16,561 nucleotides of DNA from JBECKR01 sp040235415 (GTDB lineage Bacteria; Acidobacteriota; Polarisedimenticolia; Polarisedimenticolales; Polarisedimenticolaceae), in assembly GCA_040235415.1 (NCBI GenBank), contig JBECKR010000087.1:1-16561 (forward strand), given 5' to 3'. The notes under the pieces were generated by a model. That model made no database searches and was not told where the DNA came from. It saw nothing but the letters and a program-made list of their open reading frames with translations. The number at the start of each line of letters is the position of its first letter. Position 1 is the first letter of the stretch. Shown piece by piece: positions 6,718-14,055 of the stretch. Position numbers and translations under genes: made by a program.

Positions 6718-7113
6718 ATGGAAAACAAGGTCGTCGTGCACATGAAGAGCGGCACGATCTACAAGGGGGTGACCCACGACTTCGACCCGGCGCGGGAGTC
6801 CTTCCATCTCCTGCCGGGGGAGGGTGGCGGGGTCCCCGTGCGACTCCGAATCGACGACATGAAGGCGTTGTTCTACGTCCGGGACTACGTCGGGAATCGC
6901 CATTTCGTGTCGCGACAGGACTTCCAGGGCGTCGCGGGCGGCGGCCGGCAGGTCGTCCTGACGTTCCGGGACGGCGAGGAGATGTGGGGGCTGGTCGAAA
7001 ACCCGGAGGACGAGGGCGCGGGATTCTTCTTGACGCCGGCGGACAAGCGGGACAACAACGTCCGCGTCTTCGTGGTTCGCTCGTCGCTCAAGGACGTCCG
7101 GATGGTGTCGTGA
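6718..7113 (+). CDS. Conserved small protein with two tandem beta-rich halves, 131 aa
   Basis: Function unknown. The style (MKSGTIYKGVTHDF...FHLLP...KALFYVRD) resembles a DUF family I recall from Acidobacteriota and relatives (possibly DUF6982); I cannot verify this. The protein is an internal duplication: residues ~4-54 and ~78-130 both run V-V-x-x-(M/F)-(K/R)-x-G, a short strand ending G(V/L)(T/V), then F(H/F)L, a loop, and (R/V)L/F-x-(I/V)-x-x-(M/L)-K-x-(L/V). Each half may be a small barrel. There is no signal peptide or TM segment, and it contains no cysteine. The ATG at 6718 has GGAGG 8 nt upstream. HU follows 58 nt later on the same strand; the two may share a transcript. Confidence 0.85.
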   Translation: MENKVVVHMKSGTIYKGVTHDFDPARESFHLLPGEGGGVPVRLRIDDMKALFYVRDYVGNRHFVSRQDFQGVAGGGRQVVLTFRDGEEMWGLVENPEDEGAGFFLTPADKRDNNVRVFVVRSSLKDVRMVS

Positions 7114-7159
7114 GGACCGGGCCGGGGTCCCCGGCGCGGAGGGTCGGAAACCCACAGGC

Positions 7160-7166
7160 AAGGAGG
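7160..7166 (+). promoter_or_regulatory. Strong SD (AAGGAGG) that decides the HU start
   Basis: AAGGAGG ends 2 nt before the first of two tandem GTG codons (7169) and 5 nt before the second (7172). The second therefore has proper spacing, and starting there gives the family-typical first residues (M)NKAELVEK. Confidence 0.6.
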
Positions 7167-7171
7167 GCGTG

Positions 7172-7465
7172 GTGAACAAGGCCGAGCTCGTCGAAAAGAT
7201 CACGCAGCGGACCGGGCTTTCGGGCAAGGACGTCCGCGCCGTCGTGGACGCGATCTTCGACCCCGATCCCCAGATCGGGATGATCGCCTCGGAGCTTCGG
7301 ATGGGCGAGAAGGTCGCCATCAGCGGCTTCGGTACGTTCGAGTCGAAGAGGCGCAAGGCGCGGCAGGGGCGCAACCCGCACACCGGCGAGGTGCTCGACA
7401 TTCCCGCGATGCACGCGCCGACCTTCAAGGCGGGCAAGCCGCTGAAGGAGACCCTGAACCGGTAG
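7172..7465 (+). CDS. hup: HU-type histone-like DNA-binding protein
   Basis: 97 residues from the GTG at 7172 (the GTG at 7169 would add one residue). HU binds and bends DNA as a dimer and compacts the nucleoid. The N-terminal dimerisation helices are NKAELVEKITQRTGLSGKD (2-20) and onward. The saddle strand SGFGTF is at 51-56. The DNA-binding arm holds RQGRNPHTGE (64-73), and the intercalating proline is in DIPAM (76-80). Relative to E. coli HU there is a six-residue insertion in the second helix (DPDPQI, 30-35). Similar longer versions are known in deltaproteobacteria-like sequences, so it is probably a normal subfamily trait. Stop is TAG. The PBP gene follows after 77 nt. Confidence 0.95.
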   Translation: MNKAELVEKITQRTGLSGKDVRAVVDAIFDPDPQIGMIASELRMGEKVAISGFGTFESKRRKARQGRNPHTGEVLDIPAMHAPTFKAGKPLKETLNR

Positions 7466-7542
7466 CCGGGCGTCGGCGGTCCTCGCGCCGCCGGCGTTCG
7501 CGCTCGACGCCCCCTCGCGCCCTGCGGCCGGTTCCGTTAACG

Positions 7543-9924
7543 ATGCCCTCGACCCGATCTCGCAGTTCCGGGCGCGCGTCCCGACGCGGGCGCGCGCGCG
7601 CGTCGACCCGGACGCGGAGGATCGCCGGCCTCGCGCTCCGTCTCGGGGTGGTCGCCACGGTCCTCGGCGCGGCCGCCGTCCTCGTCCTGTACGTCGAGAT
7701 CACCTCGACCTTCGAGAGCCGGCTCTGGAAGACGCCGGCGACGATCTACTCCGCGCCGCTCACACTCGTTGCGGGATCCGAGGCCGGCCCGGGTGCGATC
7801 GCCGCGCGGCTCGATCGCTGCGGGTACGCCCGCACGACGTCCGGCCCGATCCGTCCGGGGCAGTACCGCCGCCGGGGCGCGACCGTGGAGATCTACCTGC
7901 GTCCGTTCGGCGGCCCCGCCGGCGAGGCGACCGCCCGCCGGATCGAGGTCCGGTTCTCCGGCGAGCGCGTCGCGGCGGTGCGGGATGCGGCGGGAACCGC
8001 GACCGGGCCGGTGCGGCTGGAGCCCGAAGTGCTCGGGATCCTGTACGGCTCGGTCCACGAGGACCGCCGGGTGCTGTCGCTCGACGAGGTCCCGAAGCGG
8101 TTCGTCGACTGCGTGCTGGCCGCGGAGGACGCCCGCTTCTACCACCACGGCGGGGTCGACCCGCGCGCCGTGCTCCGCGCCATGATCGCGAACCTCCGCG
8201 AGGGGCGGATCGTCCAGGGCGGAAGCACGATCCCTCAGCAGACCGTCAAGAACCTCTACCTCGGGCACGCCCGGACGTGGTGGCGCAAGCTCCGGGAGAT
8301 CCCGATGGCGGTGATCCTGGACCTGCGGTACTCGAAGGACCGCATCCTCGAGGTCTACCTCAACGAGGTGTACCTCGGCCAACGCGGATCGGTCGCGATC
8401 TGCGGCGCGGAGGCCGCGGCCCGGTTCTATTACGGCCGCGGGCTCGCCGACCTCAGCCTGGCCGAATGCGCCCAGCTCGCGGGGATGATCCGCAGCCCCG
8501 GCGCGTACAACCCGTTCGAGCATCCCGAGCGGGCGCTGGCCCGGCGCGACCAGGTTCTCGACGCGCTCGCGCGCCTCGGCTGGGCCGAGCCGCAGGCGAT
8601 CGAGCGCGCCAAGGCCGAGCCGCTGCAGCTCGGGAGCGGGAGCGCGGGGTTCTCCCGCGCGCGCTACTTCGTGGACTACGTTCGCGGCGATCTCGACCGC
8701 TACTACTCGGCGCGGAGCCTCGAAGAGGAAGGGCTGCGGGTGTTCACGACCGTGAACACGGAGTTCCAGGAGGCGGCCGAGGAGGCGCTGCGCGCCGGTC
8801 TCGACCGCCTCGAGCGGGACGTTCCGGCGGTGCGGCGACAGATCGGCAAGCGAGCGCTGCAGGGCAGCGTCGTCGTCACGGATCCGAGGACCGGCTCGGT
8901 GCTGGCTCTCGTCGGGGGGCGCGACTATGCCAGCACGCAGTTCAACCGCGCGGTCCAGGCCCATCGCCAGCCCGGCTCGTGCTTCAAGCCGTTCGTGTAC
9001 CTCGCCGGCGTCGAGGCGTCGTACGAACGCTCGGACCACGGGCTGACGCCCGCGACGATGCTCGACGACAGCCCGCTCTCGATCTCGAGCGGAGGGAAGA
9101 CCTGGGAGCCGCGGGACTACGACGGCGAGTTCCGCGGACCGGTGACGGCACTCGAGGCCCTGAGACAGTCCCTCAACGTCCCGACCGTACGGGCGGCGCA
9201 GCACGTCGGGATCGAGCGGATCATCGACGTCGCGCGCGCGTGCGGGTTCGAGTCGTCGTTCGATCCGTACCCGTCGCTCGCGCTCGGCGCCCAGGAGGTC
9301 ACGCCGCTCGAGCTCGCGGCGGCCTACGGCACGCTGGCGAACGGGGGGCTCGCCGCGCGCCCGCGGATCATCCAGGAGGTCCGCGACGCGTCGGGGCGGC
9401 GCGTCGAGCGGCGCGATGTCGACCTCTCGCGGGCGGTGCGCCCGCAGTCGGCCTTCGTCGTCGACACCATGCTCCAGGGGGTGCTCGACGAGGGCACCGC
9501 GGCCTCGGCCCGCGCCCTCGGCTACGCCGGGCGGGCCGCCGGCAAGACGGGGACGACGGACGACACGCGAGATGCCTGGTTCGTCGGGTTCACGCCGCGC
9601 CGGCTCGCGCTCGTGTGGGTCGGCTACGACGACAACGCCCGCACCGGACTGACCGGCGCGTCGGGGGCGCTGCCGATCTGGGTCGATCTCCTGAGACGCA
9701 TCGGCGACGGCGACGCCGATTTCGAGCCGCCCGACGGCGTCGTTCGCAGCGAGATCGACCCCGAGACCGGAGAGCTGGCCGTCGCCGGGTGTCCGCAGCG
9801 CGTCGAGGCGTGGTTCGTGCGGGGGACCGAGCCGACGGCGTCGTGCTCCCTGCACGGAGGCGGGGTCCGGGAGTTCTTCCGGCGGCTGTTCGGCCGGCGG
9901 CCCGGGCGTTCCGATCCGATCTAG
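7543..9924 (+). CDS. mrcB: PBP1B-type bifunctional peptidoglycan glycosyltransferase/transpeptidase
   Basis: 793 residues. It polymerises lipid II into glycan strands and cross-links them in the periplasm. A very basic cytoplasmic tail (1-26) precedes TM ~28-51. A UB2H-like segment follows (~75-160; YRRRGATVEIYLRPF at 108-122), the hallmark of the PBP1B branch. The glycosyltransferase family 51 domain has AAEDARFYHHGG (193-204, catalytic E195) and GGSTIPQQTVKNLYL (226-240). The transpeptidase has S479-C-F-K482, S543-L-N545 and K668-T-G670, so both activities should be intact. The C-terminus has two lone cysteines (750, 768), a possible disulfide. The ATG at 7543 has no recognisable SD, and no better start exists before the TM helix. 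The symbol is assigned by domain type, not by proven orthology. Confidence 0.93.
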   Translation: MPSTRSRSSGRASRRGRARASTRTRRIAGLALRLGVVATVLGAAAVLVLYVEITSTFESRLWKTPATIYSAPLTLVAGSEAGPGAIAARLDRCGYARTTSGPIRPGQYRRRGATVEIYLRPFGGPAGEATARRIEVRFSGERVAAVRDAAGTATGPVRLEPEVLGILYGSVHEDRRVLSLDEVPKRFVDCVLAAEDARFYHHGGVDPRAVLRAMIANLREGRIVQGGSTIPQQTVKNLYLGHARTWWRKLREIPMAVILDLRYSKDRILEVYLNEVYLGQRGSVAICGAEAAARFYYGRGLADLSLAECAQLAGMIRSPGAYNPFEHPERALARRDQVLDALARLGWAEPQAIERAKAEPLQLGSGSAGFSRARYFVDYVRGDLDRYYSARSLEEEGLRVFTTVNTEFQEAAEEALRAGLDRLERDVPAVRRQIGKRALQGSVVVTDPRTGSVLALVGGRDYASTQFNRAVQAHRQPGSCFKPFVYLAGVEASYERSDHGLTPATMLDDSPLSISSGGKTWEPRDYDGEFRGPVTALEALRQSLNVPTVRAAQHVGIERIIDVARACGFESSFDPYPSLALGAQEVTPLELAAAYGTLANGGLAARPRIIQEVRDASGRRVERRDVDLSRAVRPQSAFVVDTMLQGVLDEGTAASARALGYAGRAAGKTGTTDDTRDAWFVGFTPRRLALVWVGYDDNARTGLTGASGALPIWVDLLRRIGDGDADFEPPDGVVRSEIDPETGELAVAGCPQRVEAWFVRGTEPTASCSLHGGGVREFFRRLFGRRPGRSDPI

Positions 9925-9972
9925 ACGGACGGCCTGGCGTTCCCGTATCTTCCGAGGAGGACGGAGGAGACC

Positions 9973-10464
9973 GTGTTCGCGATCGATCGCCCGCGCCGCG
10001 GCCGAGCCCGCGGCGTGACCTACATCGAGCTGATCGTGGCGCTCGCGGTTCTCGCGGTGCTGGCGACCGCCGTGATCCCGCTGCAGCACTGGGACGAGAA
10101 GCGCCGCAAGGAGCGCGAGCTCAAGATGGACCTCCGCATGATGCGCGAGGCCATCGACCGCTACAAGGAGTACTACGACGAGGGGATGATCGTGCAGGAC
10201 GACGTCGATCTGATGGGGTATCCGGCGTCGCTCGACGATCTCGTGGCGGGCGTCGAGGTCGGGGACCCCGAGAGTCCCGACCTCAAGGTCATCCGTTTCC
10301 TGAGACGGGTCCCGGTGGATCCGTTCACCGGCACCCCCGATTGGGGGCTGCGCTCCTACCAGGACGACTTCGACAGCACGTCGTGGGGCGGGGAGAACGT
10401 CTACGACGTCTACAGCCTTTCGGACCTCACGGCGCTCGACGGAACGCGCTACTCGGATTGGTGA
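9973..10464 (+). CDS. GspG-like type II secretion/type IV pilus-type pseudopilin
   Basis: 163 residues. The prepilin signal is RARG|VTYIELIV: a basic leader (1-14), predicted cleavage after G14, V15 in place of the usual F, and the conserved glutamate E19 (E5 of the mature protein), then a hydrophobic helix to ~38. The soluble domain contains FLRRVPVDPFTG (109-120), DWGLRSYQ (123-130) and WGGENVYDVYS (138-148), ending GTRYSDW. This matches the GspG-like variants with a conserved GLRSYQDD...ALDGT(R/K)Y tail that I know from several phyla. It lacks the classical GspG calcium loop (GADG...GxDADI). The GTG start at 9973 has GGAGG 5 nt upstream. The gene lies 48 nt after the PBP gene and overlaps the convergent protease gene by 16 nt. 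No secretion ATPase or secretin gene is in the window. Confidence 0.9.
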   Translation: MFAIDRPRRGRARGVTYIELIVALAVLAVLATAVIPLQHWDEKRRKERELKMDLRMMREAIDRYKEYYDEGMIVQDDVDLMGYPASLDDLVAGVEVGDPESPDLKVIRFLRRVPVDPFTGTPDWGLRSYQDDFDSTSWGGENVYDVYSLSDLTALDGTRYSDW

Positions 10465-11348
10465 GGCGGCCCGGACCGCAGCAGGTACCAGTCCGGGCGG
10501 CTCGCCGGCGGGTTCGCGCGCGCCCTCGCGAGGGTCTCGCGGATGCGCGACGCGGGCTCCGCGATGCCGAAGTCGGCGCGGAAGTTCGCCGCGCTCACGA
10601 GCCCGACGACCGTGATCGCGCCCGACACCGGATCGATGTGCAGCACGGGGCTGCCGCTGTTGCCGGGCTCGATCTTGGCATCCAGGATGAAGCTGCGCTC
10701 GTCCACGAATCCCCCTTCGATCGTGAGGAAGCGCTCGCCCGCGACGAGGGCGACGATCCCTTGCCGGAACATCGGGCGCTGCTCGCGGAGGGTGAACCCG
10801 AGGTCGCCCGGGAATCCCACGATGAGGACGTCCGCCGGCGGCACCGGGTCGATGTCCGGGAGCTGGTCGGCTTCACCCTCGGAGCACGGGTCGCACCACA
10901 AGAACGCCACGATGGTGCGGTCCTCGACCGGGTACAGGCGGGCGACCGCGACGTCCACCGCCCGCATCTTCGTGAGCTTCCCCTCGTCGAGCGACACGCG
11001 CGGACCGAGCTCGTGGAACACCCACGCGTCGCGGGGAATCCGGAGCTCCACGACCTCGGTCTCGCCGTTGTCGGCGCGGCGCGAGGGCACCCTCGCACGC
11101 AGGTCGTAGGGCATCTCCGCGACGTGGCGCGCCGTCACGAGATAGAGCTCGTCCCGCCAGCGGATCACGAACGCCGTTCCGTCCGGGGCGTGCTCGGTCG
11201 CGTCCTTGTCGAGGTGCTCGAGGCGGAACACGGCACGGGAGGCCTGCACGTGAAGCGGCTCGCGCGGTGGCGCGGCGAGGCAGGGCAGGGCGAGCACCGC
11301 GGCGATCGCGGCAGCCGGCAGCCGCGCTCTCGAGGATCGGCGTCGCAC
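10449..11348 (-). CDS. Exported trypsin-like serine protease (S1 family)
   Basis: 299 residues from the GTG at 11348, which has GGAGG 5 nt upstream (11358-11354). Residues 1-26 form a signal peptide: Arg-rich start, hydrophobic core AAAIAAVLALPCLAA; C23 is preceded by Pro, so it is not a good lipobox. The catalytic triad is visible: H75 in VTARHVA, D132 in AVDVAVARL and S231 in PGNSGSPV. The protein is expected in the periplasm or outside. An unusual CDPC pair (152-155) sits between D132 and S231, possibly a disulfide or metal loop. There is no PDZ domain, so it is not a full HtrA/Deg enzyme. The gene is transcribed leftward and ends inside the last codons of the pseudopilin gene (16-nt overlap). 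Substrate unknown. Upstream frames run into the tRNA and are not part of it. Confidence 0.88.
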   Translation of the reverse strand: MRRRSSRARLPAAAIAAVLALPCLAAPPREPLHVQASRAVFRLEHLDKDATEHAPDGTAFVIRWRDELYLVTARHVAEMPYDLRARVPSRRADNGETEVVELRIPRDAWVFHELGPRVSLDEGKLTKMRAVDVAVARLYPVEDRTIVAFLWCDPCSEGEADQLPDIDPVPPADVLIVGFPGDLGFTLREQRPMFRQGIVALVAGERFLTIEGGFVDERSFILDAKIEPGNSGSPVLHIDPVSGAITVVGLVSAANFRADFGIAEPASRIRETLARARANPPASRPDWYLLRSGPPHQSE

Positions 11349-11364
11349 CGTGGCCTCCGGTTCC

Positions 11365-11370
11365 AAGGTA
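11365..11370 (-). promoter_or_regulatory. Weak candidate -10 (TACCTT) for the protease gene
   Basis: TACCTT on the minus strand, 16 nt before the GTG. It would start a transcript close to the SD. There is no -35 or TG extension, so confidence is low. It is placed after the tRNA terminator, so the protease must have its own promoter somewhere in 11349-11404. Confidence 0.25.
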
Positions 11371-11404
11371 GTCCCGGAGCGCCGAGGGTTCCACGTCGCG
11401 CACG

Positions 11405-11429
11405 AAAAAGCCCGGCGTCGCCGCCGGGC
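11405..11429 (-). terminator. Rho-independent terminator after tRNA-Leu
   Basis: On the minus strand a perfect 8-bp GC stem, GCCCGGCG/CGCCGGGC with a 4-nt loop GCGA (11429-11410), is followed by five T (11409-11405). This is the clearest terminator in the window. It ends the leftward tRNA transcript and probably read-through from secG. Confidence 0.85.
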
Positions 11430-11450
11430 CTCCCGCTCCGCGTAAGTTGT

Positions 11451-11537
11451 TGGTGCCGAAGGGGGGACTCGAACCCCCACGCCCTTGCGAGCGCCACCCC
11501 CTCAAGATGGTGTGTCTACCAATTCCACCACTTCGGC
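11451..11537 (-). tRNA. tRNA-Leu (anticodon GAG)
   Basis: 87 nt including the encoded CCA (minus strand 11537 to 11451). Acceptor GCCGAAG pairs with CTTCGGC, discriminator A. The anticodon stem CCATC/GGTGG holds the loop TTGAGGG, so the anticodon is GAG (reads CUC/CUU). A long class II variable arm CGCTC-GCAA-GGGCG and the T arm GGGGG-TTCGAGT-CCCCC complete the leucine-type tRNA. It lies just downstream of secG, with its own -10 element and a terminator. Confidence 0.95.
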
Positions 11538-11556
11538 AAGGTCCGCGAGCGCGCGG

Positions 11557-11565
11557 ATTATAGCA
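11557..11565 (-). promoter_or_regulatory. Extended -10 promoter (TGC-TATAAT) of tRNA-Leu
   Basis: A perfect TATAAT (11562-11557) with upstream TGC on the minus strand, 20 nt before the tRNA 5' end and 10 nt after the secG stop. No -35 is seen. A 5-bp stem-loop, CCGCG/CGCGG (11543-11556), lies between it and the tRNA, in the leader to be trimmed. Confidence 0.6.
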
Positions 11566-11575
11566 CCGGCCCGGG

Positions 11576-11965
11576 TCAGTTCGGCGGGGTCCCGGGGTTC
11601 GCCGGGGCGGGCTGGGGTGCCGGCTTGTCGGTCTCGGGCGCCGCCGGCGCCGGCGTCGCGGGCGCGGAGGCCGGCGCCGAAGCGGGCGCCGGATTGTCCT
11701 GCACCACCGACTGCGTCGTCACGGTTCCGCCGCGGTTGCTCATGAGCGCGAGGCCGAGCGACGTCAGCATGAACACGATCGCGGCGACGGTCGTCGTTTT
11801 GGAAAGCAGCGTGGCCGCGCCGCGGGCCCCGAACGCCGTCTGGCTGCCGCCGCCGCCGAACGCGCCGGCGAGATCCGCGCGCTTTCCGGTCTGGAGCAGC
11901 ACGACGAGGATCAAGATCACCGAAACGATGATGTGGGCGATCGTCAGCAGGACCTTCAGGATCAT
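11576..11965 (-). CDS. secG: SecG, preprotein translocase subunit
   Basis: 129 residues. SecG is the small subunit of the SecYEG channel in the inner membrane. Two TM helices (~5-23 and ~55-75) flank the conserved loop LQTGKRADLAGAFGGGGSQ (24-42) and FGARG (45-49), which is the family signature. After TM2 comes a ~50-residue Pro/Ala-rich low-complexity tail (APASAPASAPATPAP), longer than the E. coli type end. The ATG at 11965 has GAGGT 6 nt upstream. The gene follows tpiA after 77 nt and has its own extended -10. The pgk-tpiA-secG-tRNA-Leu order is common in several bacterial phyla. Confidence 0.95.
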   Translation of the reverse strand: MILKVLLTIAHIIVSVILILVVLLQTGKRADLAGAFGGGGSQTAFGARGAATLLSKTTTVAAIVFMLTSLGLALMSNRGGTVTTQSVVQDNPAPASAPASAPATPAPAAPETDKPAPQPAPANPGTPPN

Positions 11966-12004
11966 CCGCCTACCTCGATGCGCCGGGGCGCGGGAAAGCG
12001 CGGA

Positions 12005-12013
12005 ACTATACCA
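12005..12013 (-). promoter_or_regulatory. Extended -10 promoter (TGG-TATAGT) of secG
   Basis: TGG plus TATAGT on the minus strand in the tpiA-secG gap. The predicted start is about 11998, leaving a ~33-nt leader. secG can therefore be transcribed independently of pgk-tpiA. Confidence 0.5.
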
Positions 12014-12042
12014 CGCGCCGATCCGCGCATCAAACCAAGGGA

Positions 12043-12819
12043 TTACGCGGATCCCGTCGCGGCCCGGACGATCGCGTCGAACGGCGCGGCCTCGAGCGAC
12101 GCTCCCCCGACGAGCGCGCCGTCGACCTCCGGCAACCGGAACAGCTCTGCGGCGTTCTCCGGCTTGACCGAGCCTCCGTAGAGGATCCGGACCTTCGCGG
12201 CGCGCCCCGCGCCCAGCATGGAGCCGAGCTGCTCGCGGATCATGCGGTGGACCTCGTCGACCTGCTCGGGCTTCGCGGTGCGTCCGGTCCCGATGGCCCA
12301 GACCGGCTCGTACGCCACCACGATCTCGGCGGTCTCGGAGCCGGGTGGGAGATCGCCGAGGCCGATGCGCAGCTGCCGCTCGACGACGCTCAGGGTGCGG
12401 TCCTGGTCGCGCTCTTCCTCGTGCTCCCCGACGCAAAGGATCGGGGTCATGCCGTGGCGCAGGACCGCCGCGACTTTCCGTCGCACGCGCTCGTCCGTGT
12501 CCCCGAACAGGTCGCGCCTCTCGGAGTGTCCGACGATGACGAGCTCGACGCCGAGCTCCGCGAGCATTCGCGGCGAGACCGCGCCGGTGAACGCGCCGCT
12601 GTCCTCCCAGTGCACGTCCTGGGCGCCGAGCCGGATGGCGGACGAGGCGAGGCGGTCCGCCGCCGCCCGCAAGACCGGGAACGCCGGGGCGACGCCCGAC
12701 TCGACCCCGTTCCAGCCGCGCGCGGCCTCGAGGAGCTCGTCGAGGAGGCGGACGCCCCACGTCTCGGTCAGGTTCATCTTCCAGTTGCCGACGACGAGCG
12801 CGCGGCGGGGCGCGCTCAC
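12043..12819 (-). CDS. tpiA: Triosephosphate isomerase
   Basis: 258 residues. It interconverts dihydroxyacetone phosphate and glyceraldehyde-3-phosphate. NWKMN (12-16) carries the substrate-binding N12 and K14. The electrophile H98 is in VGHSERR (97-102), the catalytic base E171 is in AYEPVWAIGTG (169-179), and the phosphate gripper YGGSVKP is at 214-220. Length is normal. The GTG start at 12819 overlaps the pgk stop (GTGA, 12816-12819), so the two genes are translationally coupled; there is no strong SD of its own. Stop is TAA. Confidence 0.97.
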   Translation of the reverse strand: MSAPRRALVVGNWKMNLTETWGVRLLDELLEAARGWNGVESGVAPAFPVLRAAADRLASSAIRLGAQDVHWEDSGAFTGAVSPRMLAELGVELVIVGHSERRDLFGDTDERVRRKVAAVLRHGMTPILCVGEHEEERDQDRTLSVVERQLRIGLGDLPPGSETAEIVVAYEPVWAIGTGRTAKPEQVDEVHRMIREQLGSMLGAGRAAKVRILYGGSVKPENAAELFRLPEVDGALVGGASLEAAPFDAIVRAATGSA

Positions 12820-14003
12820 GTCGCGTCCGTCAGGGCGGCCACACCGGGCAGCTCGAGACCCGACAGGAACTCGAGCGAGGCGCCGCCTCCGGTCGAGACG
12901 TGCGTCATGCGGTCCGCGAGCGAGAACTTCCGGACCGCCGCGGCGGTGTCGCCGCCGCCGACCACCGACACCGCGGCCGATGCGGCGAGCGCTTCCCCGA
13001 CCGCCCGTGTGCCGGACGAGAACGGGTCGAGCTCGAACCGTCCGAGCGGGCCGTTCCAGAGCACGGTACGGGCCGAGCGGACCTCCGCCACGAACCGCTC
13101 GATCGATCTCGGGCCGAGGTCGACGCCCGCCTCCCCGGCGGCGATCTCGACGCCCGCGGTGAGGTGATGCACCGCGTCGTCGCCCCCGACCGTCACGACG
13201 TGATCGTCCGGGAGCACGACGCCCTTGCCCAAGGCCTCGGCCCGCTCGAGCAGCGCGCGGGCGAGATCGATCTTGTCCGCTTCCACCCGCGACGCGCCGA
13301 CCGCGACGCCGCGCGCGGCGAGGAAGGTGTACGCCATCGCGCCTCCGACGAGGAAGCGGTCGACGCGCGGCATGAGGTTCTCGATGAGCTCGATCTTGTC
13401 GGAGACCTTCGCGCCGCCGAGGATGGCGACGAACGGCGCCTCGGGAGCTTCCAGCAGGCGGCCGAGCTGCTCGAGCTCGCGGTCCATCAGGAAGCCCGCG
13501 GCCGCGGGCTGCAGGACGCGCGGGACGCCGGTGGTCGAGGCGTGCGCGCGGTGCGCCGAGCCGAACGCGTCGTTGACGTAGACGTCGGCGAGCGACGCCA
13601 GCGCCCGGACGAAGCCGTCCTCGTTCGCCTCTTCCTCCTTGTGGAACCGGAGGTTCTCGAGCAGCACGAAGCCGCCGGGCTCGACGCCGGCGACCGCGGA
13701 TTCCGCCTCACGGCCGACGCAGTCGTCGGCGAATCCGACCTCACGATCGACGAGCTCGGCGAGGCGGCGCGCGGCCGGCTCGAGCGACAGCTCCTTCTTG
13801 ACTTGGCCCTTGGGGCGCCCGAGATGCGACGCGAGCACGGTTCGCGCTCCGCGCTCGGCGAGCAGGCGCAGCGTCGGCAGCGACGCGGCGATGCGGGTAT
13901 CGTCCGCGACCCTGCCGCCCTCGAGAGGGACGTTGAAATCGACCCGGCAGAACACGCGCCGGTTCCGAACGTCGAGCTCGCGAACGCTCAGCTTCTTCGC
14001 CAT
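12816..14003 (-). CDS. pgk: Phosphoglycerate kinase
   Basis: 395 residues. It transfers the phosphate of 1,3-bisphosphoglycerate to ADP in glycolysis. RVDFNVPL (20-27) and SHLGRPKG (59-66) bind 3-phosphoglycerate. The nucleotide half has ILGGAKVSDK and the C-terminal GGGDTAAAV and STGGGASLEFL signatures. Length is normal. The ATG at 14003 has GAGGAG 7 nt upstream and an extended -10 at 14039-14031. The gene heads a pgk-tpiA pair with a 4-nt overlap. Glyceraldehyde-3-phosphate dehydrogenase, often next to pgk, is not adjacent here; the HEAT-repeat gene is instead. Confidence 0.97.
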   Translation of the reverse strand: MAKKLSVRELDVRNRRVFCRVDFNVPLEGGRVADDTRIAASLPTLRLLAERGARTVLASHLGRPKGQVKKELSLEPAARRLAELVDREVGFADDCVGREAESAVAGVEPGGFVLLENLRFHKEEEANEDGFVRALASLADVYVNDAFGSAHRAHASTTGVPRVLQPAAAGFLMDRELEQLGRLLEAPEAPFVAILGGAKVSDKIELIENLMPRVDRFLVGGAMAYTFLAARGVAVGASRVEADKIDLARALLERAEALGKGVVLPDDHVVTVGGDDAVHHLTAGVEIAAGEAGVDLGPRSIERFVAEVRSARTVLWNGPLGRFELDPFSSGTRAVGEALAASAAVSVVGGGDTAAAVRKFSLADRMTHVSTGGGASLEFLSGLELPGVAALTDAT

Positions 14004-14030
14004 GGTGCGCTCCTCGAGGATGTCGGGGTG

Positions 14031-14039
14031 AGGCTAACA
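14031..14039 (-). promoter_or_regulatory. Extended -10 promoter (TGT-TAGCCT) of pgk
   Basis: The minus strand reads TGTTAGCCT (TGn then TAnnnT), 27 nt before the pgk ATG, with a predicted start around 14025. It lies in the 52-nt gap after the HEAT gene. No -35 is evident. Confidence 0.4.
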
Positions 14040-14055
14040 CCGCGCCGCTCGGGGT

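Noticed and set aside
7466..7500. Terminator after the HU gene
   Set aside because: The GTCGGCGG/CCGCCGGC arms can pair, but no T tract follows and the PBP gene starts 77 nt on, so read-through is more likely.
7537..10089. Minus-strand open frame of about 850 codons opposite the PBP gene
   Set aside because: The plus strand encodes an intact PBP with all catalytic motifs. The antisense product is a charged low-complexity shadow without domains.
11349..11480. Upstream extension of the protease frame (start at 11480)
   Set aside because: It would translate through the tRNA and its terminator. The GTG at 11348 has a good SD and is followed by a proper signal peptide.
11597..11706. Repetitive GCCGGCGCC-rich tract as a structural DNA repeat
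   Set aside because: It is in frame and encodes the Pro/Ala-rich tail of SecG, which explains the repetition.
8277..12167. Plus-strand frame of about 1300 codons
   Set aside because: It runs through the PBP gene, pseudopilin, protease, a tRNA and secG in the wrong frame or strand, so it cannot be a single gene.
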